Source of the DNA: Acidobacteriota bacterium
GTDB taxonomy: Bacteria > Acidobacteriota > Holophagae > Holophagales > Holophagaceae
DNA length: 64,000 nt
Assembly (NCBI GenBank): GCA_016192145.1
Contig: JACPUT010000004.1
Coordinates: 62,001 to 126,000, forward strand
Reading direction: 5' to 3'
In this document: piece after piece, positions 1 to 8,160 of the stretch
Layout of the letters: each line of letters opens with the position of its first letter
How positions within the stretch are numbered: position 1 is the stretch's first letter
Program-made: the position numbers and the translations under genes
The notes under the pieces: generated by a model
Told to the model about the DNA's origin: nothing
Database searches by the model: none
Seen by the model: the letters and a program-made list of their open reading frames with translations, nothing else

Positions 1-1
1 G

Positions 2-628
2 CTCACCAACACCCCCAACCTGCACCTGCGGGCGGCTGCAAGCCGCCAGGGAGACCCCATGAACGAGCTTCTGGAGCGGCTTTGCGTGCTCCTCGATGTG
101 CCTGTCACCACCTCGGCTGAGGATGTGCTGGGCCGCCTCAAACCAATTCTCGCGGAGCATTCCGCTTCCGTTTCCGCAACCCACCACCTCGCCAAGAGCG
201 TGGGCCTGGCCGAAGGCTCCAACCTGGCCACCGTGGCGCAGGCGGTGCAGTCCCGCCTGGCGCAGCCCCCGGACCCGGCCCAGTACGTGCCCAAGGCCGT
301 CTATGACCAGACAGCCCACAGCCTGGCCCAGCTCCAGGACCAGATGAAGGCCGGGGAAGTCCGCGCCCTCGTCAGCACCGCCATGAGCGCAGGGAAGGTG
401 CCTCCGGCCCTGGAAGCCTGGGCCTTGGAATACGCCAAGCGCGACACGGCGGGCTTCAGGAGCTACCTGGAGACCGCCCCCGTGCTCGCCTCGGCCTCTC
501 ACGCCACCGGATCGAGCCCCGAGCGTGGCACCGGCGCCAGCGACCTCACGCCCGAGCAGGAGGCCGTGCGCGTGGCCTGCGGCCTGGACCGTGCCGCCTT
601 CCTCAAGACCCTCAACGCCCAGGAGTAG
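2..628 (+). CDS. Mu-like phage protease/scaffold (gpI), C-terminal part, open at left edge
   Basis: The reading frame is open from base 2, so this is the 3' part (about 208 codons) of a longer gene and not a gene starting at 59. The first visible residues, LTNTPNL, match the conserved segment near the end of the protease domain of Mu gpI. The rest, rich in Ala, Gln and Glu and helical in character, corresponds to the scaffold part. In Mu the scaffold protein Z comes from an internal start in the I gene. The ATG at 59, preceded by a GGGAGA-type site, sits where such an internal start would be and would give 189 residues. Family knowledge: gpI matures the procapsid, and the scaffold part directs head assembly with gpT. 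It is followed after 3 nt by the decoration-type gene. Confidence 0.85.
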   Translation, partial: LTNTPNLHLRAAASRQGDPMNELLERLCVLLDVPVTTSAEDVLGRLKPILAEHSASVSATHHLAKSVGLAEGSNLATVAQAVQSRLAQPPDPAQYVPKAVYDQTAHSLAQLQDQMKAGEVRALVSTAMSAGKVPPALEAWALEYAKRDTAGFRSYLETAPVLASASHATGSSPERGTGASDLTPEQEAVRVACGLDRAAFLKTLNAQE

Positions 629-631
629 CCC

Positions 632-1033
632 TTGTCCGCCCTCACTTCCGATCTCAGCACTCCCTGCCGCCTCGGGCGCCAATACGTCCACCCCTTGGCC
701 GCAGGCGTGAAGGCCTACTCCGGCGGCATCGCCGTCCTGGACGCCGCGGGCACCTGCAGGCCCGCCATCACCGCGACGGGCCTCACGGCCTGCGGCGTCT
801 TCCAGGAGACGGTGGACAACCTCCTCGGCAGCGCGGGCGAAAAGGTCGTCCGGGTAGAGAAGGGCGTCTTCGGTTTCCTCACGGACGGAACGATCAACCG
901 CACTCGCATCGGTCGGGTGGTCTACCTGCTCGACGACCAGACCATCGCGGCCACGAACGGTTCGGGCACGCGAAGTCCTGCCGGGACGCTGGACGACTTC
1001 GACGGCAACCACGCCTGGATCCGCTTCGAGTAG
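632..1033 (+). CDS. DUF2190-like capsid decoration protein
   Basis: A 133-residue protein starting at TTG, 3 nt after the protease stop. It sits between protease/scaffold and major head subunit, the usual place of the small head-decoration or stabilising protein in Mu-like phages. Its composition (Gly, Ala, Thr and Val rich, predicted beta, with alternating short strands and a GVFQE-type segment) resembles the DUF2190 family of capsid cement proteins. No catalytic motif is seen. The function is inferred from position and general resemblance, not from a diagnostic motif. Confidence 0.65.
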   Translation: MSALTSDLSTPCRLGRQYVHPLAAGVKAYSGGIAVLDAAGTCRPAITATGLTACGVFQETVDNLLGSAGEKVVRVEKGVFGFLTDGTINRTRIGRVVYLLDDQTIAATNGSGTRSPAGTLDDFDGNHAWIRFE

Positions 1034-1067
1034 CGCGGCCCTTCACCCCCTTCCCGGAGACCCCTGC

Positions 1068-1946
1068 ATGATCCTTAACCAATCAAACCTCGCCATCCTC
1101 TACCAGGCCTTCAAGACCTCTTTCCAGCTGGGCTTCGACACCTACGAGCCGCAGTACGGAAGGATCGCCACCACGGTTCCCTCCACCACGCGCACTGAGA
1201 ACTACGGCTGGCTGGGGCAGTGGCCGCGCATCCGGGAGTGGGTGGGCGACCGCCAGGTGCAGAACCTGGCGATGTACAACTACTCCATCACCAACAAGCG
1301 CTTCGAGACCACGGTCTCGGTGCCGCGCACGGACATCGAGGATGACCAGTACGGCGTCTATTCCCCGATGATGCGCGAGCTGGGTTATGCCGCGAAGGTC
1401 CACCCCGACGAGCTGGTCTTCGCGCTGCTGGCAGCGGGGTTCACCACGCCCTGCTACGACGGCCAGAACTTCTTCGATGCCGACCATCCCGTGGACGGCA
1501 CCACCGTGAGCAACGTCCAGGCGGGGAGCGGCAATCCCTGGTTCCTGCTGGATACCAGCCGCAGCCTCAAGCCGCTCATCTACCAGCTCCGCAAGGCCTA
1601 CACCTTCACGCCCCTGGTCGGGGAAGATGATCCCAACGTCTTCTTCAAAGACGAGTACGTCTTCGGGGCGGACGGGCGCGGGAACGTGGGCTTCGGCTTC
1701 TGGCAGATGGCCTTCGGCTCCAAGGCCGCCCTCGCCAAGGATGCCTTTGTGGCGGCCCGGGCCTCAATGACCAGCCTGCGCAGCGACCAGGGGCGGCCCC
1801 TCGGCATCCGGCCCTCGCTGCTGGTCGTGGGCCCCAGCAACGAGCAGCAGGCCCTGGACCTCATCAAGGCCGAGCGCAATGCGGCAGGGGCCACCAACAC
1901 GCTCTTCAACGCCGTCGACATCCACGTCACCCCCTATCTCCCTTGA
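1068..1946 (+). CDS. Mu-like major head subunit (gpT)
   Basis: A 292-residue protein with ATG at 1068 behind a GGAGA site. The N-terminus resembles the Mu gpT family: an initial Asn/Leu-rich helix, then YEPQYGRIAT, a segment of the type ENYGWLG, and later the NFFDADHPVDG segment that is highly characteristic of Mu-like major capsid proteins. Length is close to the family norm of about 300. It forms the icosahedral head shell after processing of the scaffold encoded upstream. The order protease/scaffold, small decoration protein, gpT is the standard Mu-like head module. Confidence 0.92.
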   Translation: MILNQSNLAILYQAFKTSFQLGFDTYEPQYGRIATTVPSTTRTENYGWLGQWPRIREWVGDRQVQNLAMYNYSITNKRFETTVSVPRTDIEDDQYGVYSPMMRELGYAAKVHPDELVFALLAAGFTTPCYDGQNFFDADHPVDGTTVSNVQAGSGNPWFLLDTSRSLKPLIYQLRKAYTFTPLVGEDDPNVFFKDEYVFGADGRGNVGFGFWQMAFGSKAALAKDAFVAARASMTSLRSDQGRPLGIRPSLLVVGPSNEQQALDLIKAERNAAGATNTLFNAVDIHVTPYLP

Positions 1947-1954
1947 GGTGAACC

Positions 1955-2164
1955 ATGGCCGATCCCAAACCCATCCCCGGCCTCCGCGTCCGAAGTGTTC
2001 CCGCCTCCTTCTGGCGGGCGGGACGGAAGTGGACGAAGGAACCCCAGGAAGTGCCCGCCAGCGCCTTCAGCAAGGCCCAGATCGCCCTGCTGCGGGCCGA
2101 ACCCAACCTAGTGGTCGAGGACGTCGAACTGGCCGCCAAGGCCGAACCTGGCGCGGAGGGCTGA
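1955..2164 (+). CDS. Mu-like FluMu N-terminal domain protein (gp35-like)
   Basis: A small 69-residue protein starting 9 nt after gpT. It contains the pattern of the FluMu N-terminal domain: GLRVRS, then a Phe-Trp-Arg-Ala-Gly-Arg-x-Trp stretch, then a Val-Pro segment, and near the end LVVEDVE after an Ala/Glu-rich helix. Proteins of this family follow the major head subunit in Haemophilus FluMu and related prophages; their exact role is not established. The last stop base overlaps the ATG of the next gene (TGATG), implying translational coupling. Confidence 0.8.
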   Translation: MADPKPIPGLRVRSVPASFWRAGRKWTKEPQEVPASAFSKAQIALLRAEPNLVVEDVELAAKAEPGAEG

Positions 2165-2586
2165 TGCCCAGCCGTTACGCTTCCGCCGCCGACCTCACCA
2201 CCCGCTTTGGCGATGCCATCGGGCAGATGGTGGCCCAGGATCCCCTCGCCAGCACCAAAGTGCAGGCAGCCCTGGAGGACGCGGCGGCGGAAGTGGACAG
2301 TTACCTGGAGGGCCGCTTCCAGCTCCCCCTCCGGCCCATCCCCCGCACGATCCTTCGTGTCTCCTGCGACATCGCCTGCTACCGCCTCCTCAGCCTTCTT
2401 CCCAACATGGAGGTGGAGGACGCCCGGCACCGCTACGAGGATGCCGTCCGAACCCTCCAGGCCATCCGCGAAGGCCGCCTGGACCTCGGCCTTCCCCAGG
2501 CCTCTGCGCCCGCGAGCGTGCCCATGCCGGTCCTGGTGTCCTCGTCCAGGCGGCTTTTCAACCGGGACGCCATGAGGGAGGGGTGA
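2164..2586 (+). CDS. Mu-like gp36 (DUF1320) head-tail connector protein
   Basis: 140 residues starting at the ATG that overlaps the preceding stop; a longer in-frame extension upstream is ignored because it would run through the two previous genes. The N-terminus (Tyr-Ala-Ser-Ala-Ala-Asp-Leu with an RFGD turn), the central AAAEVDSYLEGRFQLPL segment and the following helical Cys-Asp-Ile-Ala-Cys-Tyr stretch are typical of DUF1320. This family includes gp36 of Mu-like phages and resembles small head-completion adaptors. It overlaps gp37 by TGATG. Confidence 0.85.
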   Translation: MPSRYASAADLTTRFGDAIGQMVAQDPLASTKVQAALEDAAAEVDSYLEGRFQLPLRPIPRTILRVSCDIACYRLLSLLPNMEVEDARHRYEDAVRTLQAIREGRLDLGLPQASAPASVPMPVLVSSSRRLFNRDAMREG

Positions 2587-3053
2587 TGGCCACGCCTGCC
2601 GAGCTGGAAGCCGCCCTCATTGCCCGCATCCAGGCCGCCGTGCCCGTGGGTGTTCTCGCCAAGGCCTACCCCGACAATCCGCGCACCTACAAGATCTTCG
2701 CGCCCGCGGAGGTGCTGGTGGTCTTCCGCGGCGGGGATTACGAGCCGCCCCGTAAGACCGACCTGGTTCTCCAGGAGCGGACGCTTCAGTTCGAGCTGTC
2801 CGTGGTGGTCCGCAGCCTCGCGGGCCACGCCGGGGCCTACGCCCTGCTGGAGACCGTCCGGAAGGCGCTCCAGGGCTGGAAGCCCGCACTGGACTGCCTC
2901 CCCGTCTTCATCCTCAAGGACCAGTTTCTCGGCATGGAGTCCGGCCAGTGGTGGTGGGCGGTCTTTGTGGCGACTCGGACCCGTGTCCTTCCAGAAATTG
3001 CGCCGGATGCGGGCGCACCCTTCACGACCGTCTCTGTTCACTCCTCGCCCTGA
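2586..3053 (+). CDS. Mu-like gp37 family tail/head completion protein
   Basis: 155 residues from the ATG that shares a base with the gp36 stop; a GTG one codon upstream is also possible. It resembles the Gp37/DUF1834-type proteins found between gp36 and the sheath in Mu-like phages: an N-terminal ELEAALIARI helix, a central beta-rich core and a conserved Trp-Trp-containing segment near residue 122. Inferred role is tail terminator or head completion, from position; family members have not been resolved well enough to be certain. Confidence 0.75.
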   Translation: MATPAELEAALIARIQAAVPVGVLAKAYPDNPRTYKIFAPAEVLVVFRGGDYEPPRKTDLVLQERTLQFELSVVVRSLAGHAGAYALLETVRKALQGWKPALDCLPVFILKDQFLGMESGQWWWAVFVATRTRVLPEIAPDAGAPFTTVSVHSSP

Positions 3054-3062
3054 AAGGCCTCC

Positions 3063-4490
3063 ATGACCACCTCCTTCCTCCACGGCGTCCAGATCCAGGA
3101 AGTGTCCACGGGCGCCCGCCCCATCCAGACCCCGCCCACGGCCGTAATCGAGCTGGTGGGCACGGCCCCGGTGCATCTGGTCGCTCCCACCAACGCCACC
3201 GTAAACAAGCCGGTCCTCGTGCAGAGCGACCGGGACGCCGCCGCCTTCTTCGGCCCCGACCTGCCGGGCTACACCATTCCCCAGGCCCTGCGCGCCATCC
3301 TGGATTTCGGCGCCTGCTCCGTGGTGGTGATCAACGTCTTCGATCCCGCCCAGCACCAGGCCTGGGCCGGAGAGACTATCGACCTCGCCCCGGACGGAAC
3401 GCTCACCCTGGCCCATCCCGGCGTGATCAGCGCCACGGTGAGTCGGAATCCGGGCGAGCAGGTCTACACCGCCGGGACGGACTACACCTTGGATCCCGCC
3501 ACAGGCCGGATCGTTCGCCTTCCGAACGGTGCCATTCCGGCAGGCGCCTCCCTCTCCGTGGACTACAGCTACGGCGACCCAGGCCAGGTCCAGAACGGCG
3601 ACCTCGTGGGGACCACCACGGTGGCCGGGGTCCGGACGGGCCTGCAGGCCAGCCTCGATATCGTGCATCTCTTCAACCTCAAGCCGCGCATCCTCCTTGC
3701 GCCGGGCTACAGCGCCCAGGCCGAGATCCGGAACGCCCTCCTGGGCATGGCAGACAAGCTGAAGGCCCACGCCTACCTCGACGCACCCCTCGGCCTGACC
3801 TTTCAGCAGGCCATCGAAAGCCGGGGCCCCAGCGGCGCGGTCGACCTGAACCTTGCCTCGGAGCGCGCGGTCCTCTGCTATCCCTTCGTCCAGGTGGCCG
3901 GGATGCTGGAACCCTACAGCCAGAACCTGGCAGGGCTGGCAGCCTCGGTGGACCTGAACGAAGGCTTCTGGGTCTCCCCCAGCAACCACACGTTGACGCG
4001 CGTGGAGGCGCTGGAGCGGCCCATCAGCTGGTCCCTGGGCGATCCTTCCTGCGAGGCCAATCAGCTCAACGCCGCAGGCTTCGTCACGGCCGTCCGCGGC
4101 TACGGCACGGGCTTCCTGGCCTGGGGCAACCGCAGCGCCGCCTGGCCCACCAGCACGGACCCCAAGACCTTCATCTGTGTCCGCGTGGTGGCCGACGTGC
4201 TCCACGAAGCCGTCGAGCGGGCCATGCTCCCCTTCGTGGACAAGCCCCTCAACCGGGCCATCCTCGACGCTGTCCGGGAGTCGGTGAACACCTACCTCAC
4301 GACCCTGATCCGGCAGGGCGCCCTCGTCGGTAGTGCCTGCACCTGGACGCCCGCCGACAACCCGGAGAGCGAACTGGCGCTGGGGCACGCCTCCTTCCAG
4401 CTCTCCTTCATGCCGCCCACGCCCATGGAGGAGGTCACCTTCACCTCCACGGTGGACACGGCCTGGCTGGCGAACCTCTATCAGCCCTGA
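3063..4490 (+). CDS. Contractile tail sheath protein (Mu gpL/P2 FI type)
   Basis: 475 residues, ATG at 3063. The N-terminal segment (FLHGVQIQEVSTGARPIQT) is the classical start of phage tail sheath subunits, followed by a variable beta-rich insertion and the conserved C-terminal sheath domain, with the pattern of a Trp-Gly-Asn-Arg turn near residue 355 and the segment FVDKPLNRAILDAVRESV. The sheath surrounds the tail tube and contracts on infection. Its presence, with tube and baseplate genes downstream, identifies a myovirus-type tail. A 99-nt gap carrying a hairpin separates it from the tube gene. Confidence 0.93.
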   Translation: MTTSFLHGVQIQEVSTGARPIQTPPTAVIELVGTAPVHLVAPTNATVNKPVLVQSDRDAAAFFGPDLPGYTIPQALRAILDFGACSVVVINVFDPAQHQAWAGETIDLAPDGTLTLAHPGVISATVSRNPGEQVYTAGTDYTLDPATGRIVRLPNGAIPAGASLSVDYSYGDPGQVQNGDLVGTTTVAGVRTGLQASLDIVHLFNLKPRILLAPGYSAQAEIRNALLGMADKLKAHAYLDAPLGLTFQQAIESRGPSGAVDLNLASERAVLCYPFVQVAGMLEPYSQNLAGLAASVDLNEGFWVSPSNHTLTRVEALERPISWSLGDPSCEANQLNAAGFVTAVRGYGTGFLAWGNRSAAWPTSTDPKTFICVRVVADVLHEAVERAMLPFVDKPLNRAILDAVRESVNTYLTTLIRQGALVGSACTWTPADNPESELALGHASFQLSFMPPTPMEEVTFTSTVDTAWLANLYQP

Positions 4491-4537
4491 ACCAGGGGAC
4501 CGCCCGGCCTTCGGCCTCTGCGTCCCCCGGACCCCGC

Positions 4538-4566
4538 GATGAACGCGGGCCAAGCCCGCATTCATC
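4538..4566 (+). promoter_or_regulatory. Stem-loop between sheath and tube genes
   Basis: GATGAACGCGGGC pairs with GCCCGCATTCATC around a CAA loop, with one internal mismatch (13-position stem). It lies in the only sizeable gap (99 nt) of the tail operon. There is no U-tract, so an mRNA-stability or partial attenuation role is more likely than termination. Confidence 0.5.
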
Positions 4567-4589
4567 ACCCCGCCGCATAGGGAGACTCC

Positions 4590-5105
4590 ATGAGCTTCAG
4601 CATCCGCAAACTCGTCAACGCGAACGTCTACCTGAACGGCGTCAGCTACGCGGGGCTCGCTTCCGAAGTCACGCTGCCCGAGGTGAAGGCCATCACCAAG
4701 GACCACCAGCCCTCCTCCATGGCCGGGAAGATCAAGGTCCCCATGGGCCTCGACGAGATGACCCTCACCATCAAGGGGGACTTCGACGCCGCCTTCGTGG
4801 CCGCCAGCGCGGACATCTACCACGTCCAGCTTCTCCAGATCCGATGCAACCTGCCCGGCTACGACGAATCGGGGCGGGCCATCGAGCAGAGCGTGGTGGC
4901 CCACATCCGTGCGCTGCCCACCGGCCACAAGCCCGGCGCGGTGAAGGGCCAGGAGCCCTCTGAGATCGAATACACGTTCAATGTGTGGGCCTACAAGCTC
5001 GAAGTGGACGGCGTCCCGCTCTACGACCTGGGCCTCACCACGAACAAGCATCAGGTGCTCGGGAAGAACCTCCTCTCCACGGCTAACGACAACCTCGGCG
5101 TTTGA
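4590..5105 (+). CDS. Phage major tail tube protein (P2 FII family)
   Basis: 171 residues with ATG at 4590 behind GGGAGA. The opening (a Val-Asn-Ala-Asn-Val-Tyr strand and NGVSYAGLASEVTLPEVK) and the central MPMG-like segment KVPMGLDEMTLTIKG match the FII tail-tube family of P2-like phages, and the length is the family norm of about 170. The protein forms the inner tube inside the sheath. It is followed by the E/E' chaperone pair, as in P2. Confidence 0.93.
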   Translation: MSFSIRKLVNANVYLNGVSYAGLASEVTLPEVKAITKDHQPSSMAGKIKVPMGLDEMTLTIKGDFDAAFVAASADIYHVQLLQIRCNLPGYDESGRAIEQSVVAHIRALPTGHKPGAVKGQEPSEIEYTFNVWAYKLEVDGVPLYDLGLTTNKHQVLGKNLLSTANDNLGV

Positions 5106-5134
5106 CGCTCTTTCTCATCTCATCCAGGAGACCC

Positions 5135-5425
5135 ATGAAAACCCAGACGATTCCGCCCTCCGCACTTCCCGCTCTCACCCTCTCCGATGGCCGTACGGTG
5201 CAGTTCATCCGCAAGGCGCGGGCGGGGGACGCCTCCAAGGCCCACCGCATCGCGGGCCCCAAGGGCAACGACATCGACCGTTCCGCGGCGCTCCTCGCGC
5301 AGATCGTTCAGGTCGGCGGCGCACCCGTCACCATGGAAGACCTCCTTCAGCTCGACCTCGACGACTTCAACGCCGTGAGCGAGGCCATGCCGGGAAAGCC
5401 TTCTGGCCCGACGGCCGAAGCCTGA
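5135..5425 (+). CDS. Tail assembly chaperone, short form (P2 E / Mu gp41-like)
   Basis: 96 residues. ATG 5135, preceded by CAGGAG, is preferred over an in-frame upstream TTG-like start that overlaps the tube gene. The sequence (LTLSDGRTVQFIRKARAGD followed by a DLLQLDLDDFNAVSEAM segment) fits the E/gp41 tail-chaperone family (PF10109 type). Family knowledge: E and its frameshifted form E' bind the tape measure during tail-tube assembly and are absent from virions. The slippery heptamer GGGAAAG lies at 5392-5398, eight codons before the stop. Confidence 0.85.
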   Translation: MKTQTIPPSALPALTLSDGRTVQFIRKARAGDASKAHRIAGPKGNDIDRSAALLAQIVQVGGAPVTMEDLLQLDLDDFNAVSEAMPGKPSGPTAEA

Positions 5426-5565
5426 TCGCCCTCTCCCGCATCACCGGCTGGACCTACCAGGACGTGATGGGGATGGAGCTGGACGACCTCGCCTACTGGC
5501 TGGAAGAGGCCGCCGCCTTCCAGGAAGAACTGAATGAAGCGCAAGAAAAGGCCGCCCGCGCCTGA
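5135..5565 (+). CDS. Tail assembly chaperone, -1 frameshift product (E' type)
   Basis: Reading 88 codons from 5135 through AAG at 5396-5398, slipping back one base, and continuing in the -1 frame to the TGA at 5563-5565 gives about 143 residues. The extension, starting AFWPDGRSLIALSRITGW and ending in an acidic and Ala-rich helix, resembles the C-terminal extensions of P2 E' and other GT-type chaperones. The heptamer G GGA AAG is the same one used by lambda gpG/gpGT. Frame relation and sequence are read directly; use of the frameshift is inferred. Confidence 0.82.
5392..5420 (+). promoter_or_regulatory. Programmed -1 frameshift site: GGGAAAG plus hairpin
   Basis: G GGA AAG at 5392-5398 fits X XXY YYZ in the frame of the E-type chaperone. 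Immediately downstream, CTTC-T-GGCC (5400-5408) can pair with GGCC-GAAG (5413-5420) with one bulged T and a 4-nt loop. The hairpin is closer to the slip site than the usual 5-9 nt spacer, so its importance is unsure. Confidence 0.8.
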
Positions 5566-5592
5566 GCGGTCGGCCTTTTCTTTGGAGAACCC

Positions 5593-8160
5593 TTGTCTGC
5601 ATCCTTTGAAGTCAGCCTGGTGCTCCGGACCACCGACGAGGCCTCCGGCGCCGTCAGTGCGGCCATGGCCAAGGCGGGGAGCGCCTCCAAGGCTGCAGGC
5701 ACCACCTCCGCCACCGCCTGGAGCAAGGCGACCTCGGGCATGGTGACCTTCGAGGCCTCGGTGACCCGGGCGGGGGCCGCCCTCAAGAAGACCGGTCAGG
5801 ACGGCGCCGATGGGGCCGACAAGGCGCGCCGCGCCGCCGAGCGCTACGCCAAGGCCCTCGACGATCTCCACGGCAAGGCGGGGGAGGTGGCCAGCAGCGT
5901 CCGCAACGCGGGCATGGTCGCCATGGGCGCGGGGGCCGCCACGGCCTATGGCGCCGGGAAGGCCATCCAGGCTTATGCCGAGATGGAATCCGTCATCACG
6001 CGGGCGCGGCTCCCCTTCATGCGCCGGGAGGGCACGGACCCGGTCTGGGACCAGATCCAGCCCATCATCGAGCGCCTGGGCCAGCAGCTCCCGGGCACCA
6101 CGGCGGACTTCTCGGAGATGGCGGGCTCCATGCGGGCCGCCGGGCTTGCCTCTACCGCCATCCGGGACGGAGGTCTGGAAGCCGCTGCCGCCCTCAAGAT
6201 CCTCGGCAACCTCACCAACGAGGAGGCGGGCGGCCTCACGGTCCAGATGAGCCGGGCGCTGGAGGTGGGCGGAAAGGACTTCCGCGCCTTCGCCAACCTC
6301 GTCCAGAAAACCTCCTTCGCCGCGGGCATCAGCATCCGGGAACTGGCCACGGCGATCCCTTACATGGGGCCGCAGTTCAAGGCCTTCGGCCTGACGGGCA
6401 TGGGCGGCGCCGAGGCCATGGGCACGGTGATGACCATGATGAAGGGCGCGGGCCTCAGCGGGAGCGAGATCGGCACCAGCATCGGCGAGCTGATGGACAG
6501 CCTGCCGATCCTCCAGGAGCGCTTGGTCCTCGGCCGGGGCTGGAAGGCAAAGGAAGGCGCCGCCCTCCTGCAGAAATACTCCTTGGGCAACCTGGGCGCG
6601 CAGCTCTTCGACGAGAAGGGCGAGCTTCGAGGCGCGGATCCCCTGGCGAAGATGGCGAATGTGGTGATGGTCTTCGACCGCATCAACAAGTCCATCACCA
6701 GTACCAAGGACAAGCAGCTGCTCTTCACCGAGCTGCTCGGCGGGGTGGGCAAGCGGGCGGGCCTCAACTTCACGGCGGAGAACTGGAACGAGTCCCAGAA
6801 GAAGCTCCAGGATCAGGCCGACATCCAGGTCCGCATGGACGAGGTCATGAAGACCCTTTCCGCGCAGTGGGAGGCCCTCACGGGCACCGGGAAGATCTTC
6901 CTCATGACCGTGGTGGAACCCCTGGTTCCGCTTCTGAAATGGATCACCACCGGCCTGAACACGCTCACTGGCAAGCTCTCGGATTGGCACAAGGCCCACC
7001 CCAAGCTCACCGGAGCCATCGGGGGCAGCATCGGCGTGGCGGCCTTTTTGGCGCTGACGGTGGGAGGTCTCCTCATCGGCGTGGGGCTGCTGGGGAAGGT
7101 CCTGCTCTCGTCCGTGAAGGGCATGTCCGACTGGCGGAACCTGATCAGCCTCAGCCGGATCGCGGTGAAGGGGCTGGGCACCGACGCGGCCCTCAGCACC
7201 GCCAAGCTCGGCGCCCTGAAGCTGGCGGAAGGCGGCGGAGGCGTCACCAGCGGCCTCGCGTCCCTGTTCGGCGGAGGGGCCTCGGGCCTGCTCGGGGGCC
7301 TCGGCGGCTGGTTCAGCGGCCTGGGCAGCGCCGTCGCGGGCGTGATCGGGGCCATCACATGGCCCGTGGCCCTCGCCATCGTCGCGGCGGCGATGCTGAT
7401 CTACAAATACTGGGAACCCATCAAGGCCTTCTTCAAAGGCATCTGGTCCGGGATCCAGATGGACATGGAACCCATCCTGGGCCTCTGGGAATCCTTCAAG
7501 GAAGCGATCCTCGGCGTCTGGGAGGCCGTATCGAGCCTCATCGAGGTCTTCATCCCCCTGAAGAGCGGCCAGGAGGGCGTCAATGAAGCCTTCGGGGCCG
7601 GGCAGGTGGTGGGGCTGGCCCTGGCCTGGGCCTTCAAGGCCATCCTCGCCACGGCCACTTACGTCGCCAAAGGCGTGGAGGCCGTGGTCATCGTCGTGGC
7701 GAGCCTCATCGATGCGGTGGTGACACTGGTGAAGTCCCTCTATCACTTGGCCACGGGCAATGTAAAGGCGGCCGGAACGGATTGGTCCTCCTTCTCCGAC
7801 CGCTTCTGGAAGCGGCTGGAGAACAGCTCCATGAACCCCGACAAGCCCGCCCAGAAGGCGGAGCTGGCCGCCGGGCCCGCGCGGCTGCCCAAAACCCTGG
7901 GCGGATCCCCCAGAACCCCAATGGATGCGCCCGGCGAAGACGGGAAAGGGAAACCCTCCTTCCCTGCGGGGCCGCTGATGGCCCAGCCCCAGGCCGCCCC
8001 CGTCTCGCTGACCTACAGCCCCAAGGTGGAGCTGAAGGGCGCCGCGGGACCGGACGACGAGGCGCGCATCATGGCCATCCTGCGAAAGCATGGCGATGAG
8101 TTCGCCGACATGATCCAGCAGCGCTTCGACCGCAAGCTCCGCTGGAATGGAGCGCGCTGA
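5593..8160 (+). CDS. Phage tail tape measure protein
   Basis: 855 residues from a TTG start with a GGAG site 8 nt upstream. The N-terminal third is an Ala/Gly/Lys-rich coiled-coil region; residues 100-430 hold the conserved tape-measure domain (repeated helical segments such as GAKAIQAYAEMESVITRA and a PGTTADFSEMAGSMRAAGL stretch). Around residues 470-510 and 560-600 are hydrophobic stretches, the second reading GVIGAITWPVALAIVAAAM, as usual for proteins that may insert in the inner membrane during DNA ejection. Length sets tail length. It sits directly after E/E' and overlaps gpU by TGATG, the standard P2 order. Confidence 0.92.
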   Translation: MSASFEVSLVLRTTDEASGAVSAAMAKAGSASKAAGTTSATAWSKATSGMVTFEASVTRAGAALKKTGQDGADGADKARRAAERYAKALDDLHGKAGEVASSVRNAGMVAMGAGAATAYGAGKAIQAYAEMESVITRARLPFMRREGTDPVWDQIQPIIERLGQQLPGTTADFSEMAGSMRAAGLASTAIRDGGLEAAAALKILGNLTNEEAGGLTVQMSRALEVGGKDFRAFANLVQKTSFAAGISIRELATAIPYMGPQFKAFGLTGMGGAEAMGTVMTMMKGAGLSGSEIGTSIGELMDSLPILQERLVLGRGWKAKEGAALLQKYSLGNLGAQLFDEKGELRGADPLAKMANVVMVFDRINKSITSTKDKQLLFTELLGGVGKRAGLNFTAENWNESQKKLQDQADIQVRMDEVMKTLSAQWEALTGTGKIFLMTVVEPLVPLLKWITTGLNTLTGKLSDWHKAHPKLTGAIGGSIGVAAFLALTVGGLLIGVGLLGKVLLSSVKGMSDWRNLISLSRIAVKGLGTDAALSTAKLGALKLAEGGGGVTSGLASLFGGGASGLLGGLGGWFSGLGSAVAGVIGAITWPVALAIVAAAMLIYKYWEPIKAFFKGIWSGIQMDMEPILGLWESFKEAILGVWEAVSSLIEVFIPLKSGQEGVNEAFGAGQVVGLALAWAFKAILATATYVAKGVEAVVIVVASLIDAVVTLVKSLYHLATGNVKAAGTDWSSFSDRFWKRLENSSMNPDKPAQKAELAAGPARLPKTLGGSPRTPMDAPGEDGKGKPSFPAGPLMAQPQAAPVSLTYSPKVELKGAAGPDDEARIMAILRKHGDEFADMIQQRFDRKLRWNGAR

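Noticed and set aside
4491-4589. Small gene in the 99-nt gap between sheath and tube
   Set aside because: The only frame lacks a ribosome site and overlaps the sheath end; the gap is better explained by a stem-loop.
2433-5051. Very long open frame on the minus strand (872 codons) across sheath and tube genes
   Set aside because: High-GC shadow: real protein families are read on the plus strand throughout, the antisense product is low-complexity and has no recognisable domain.
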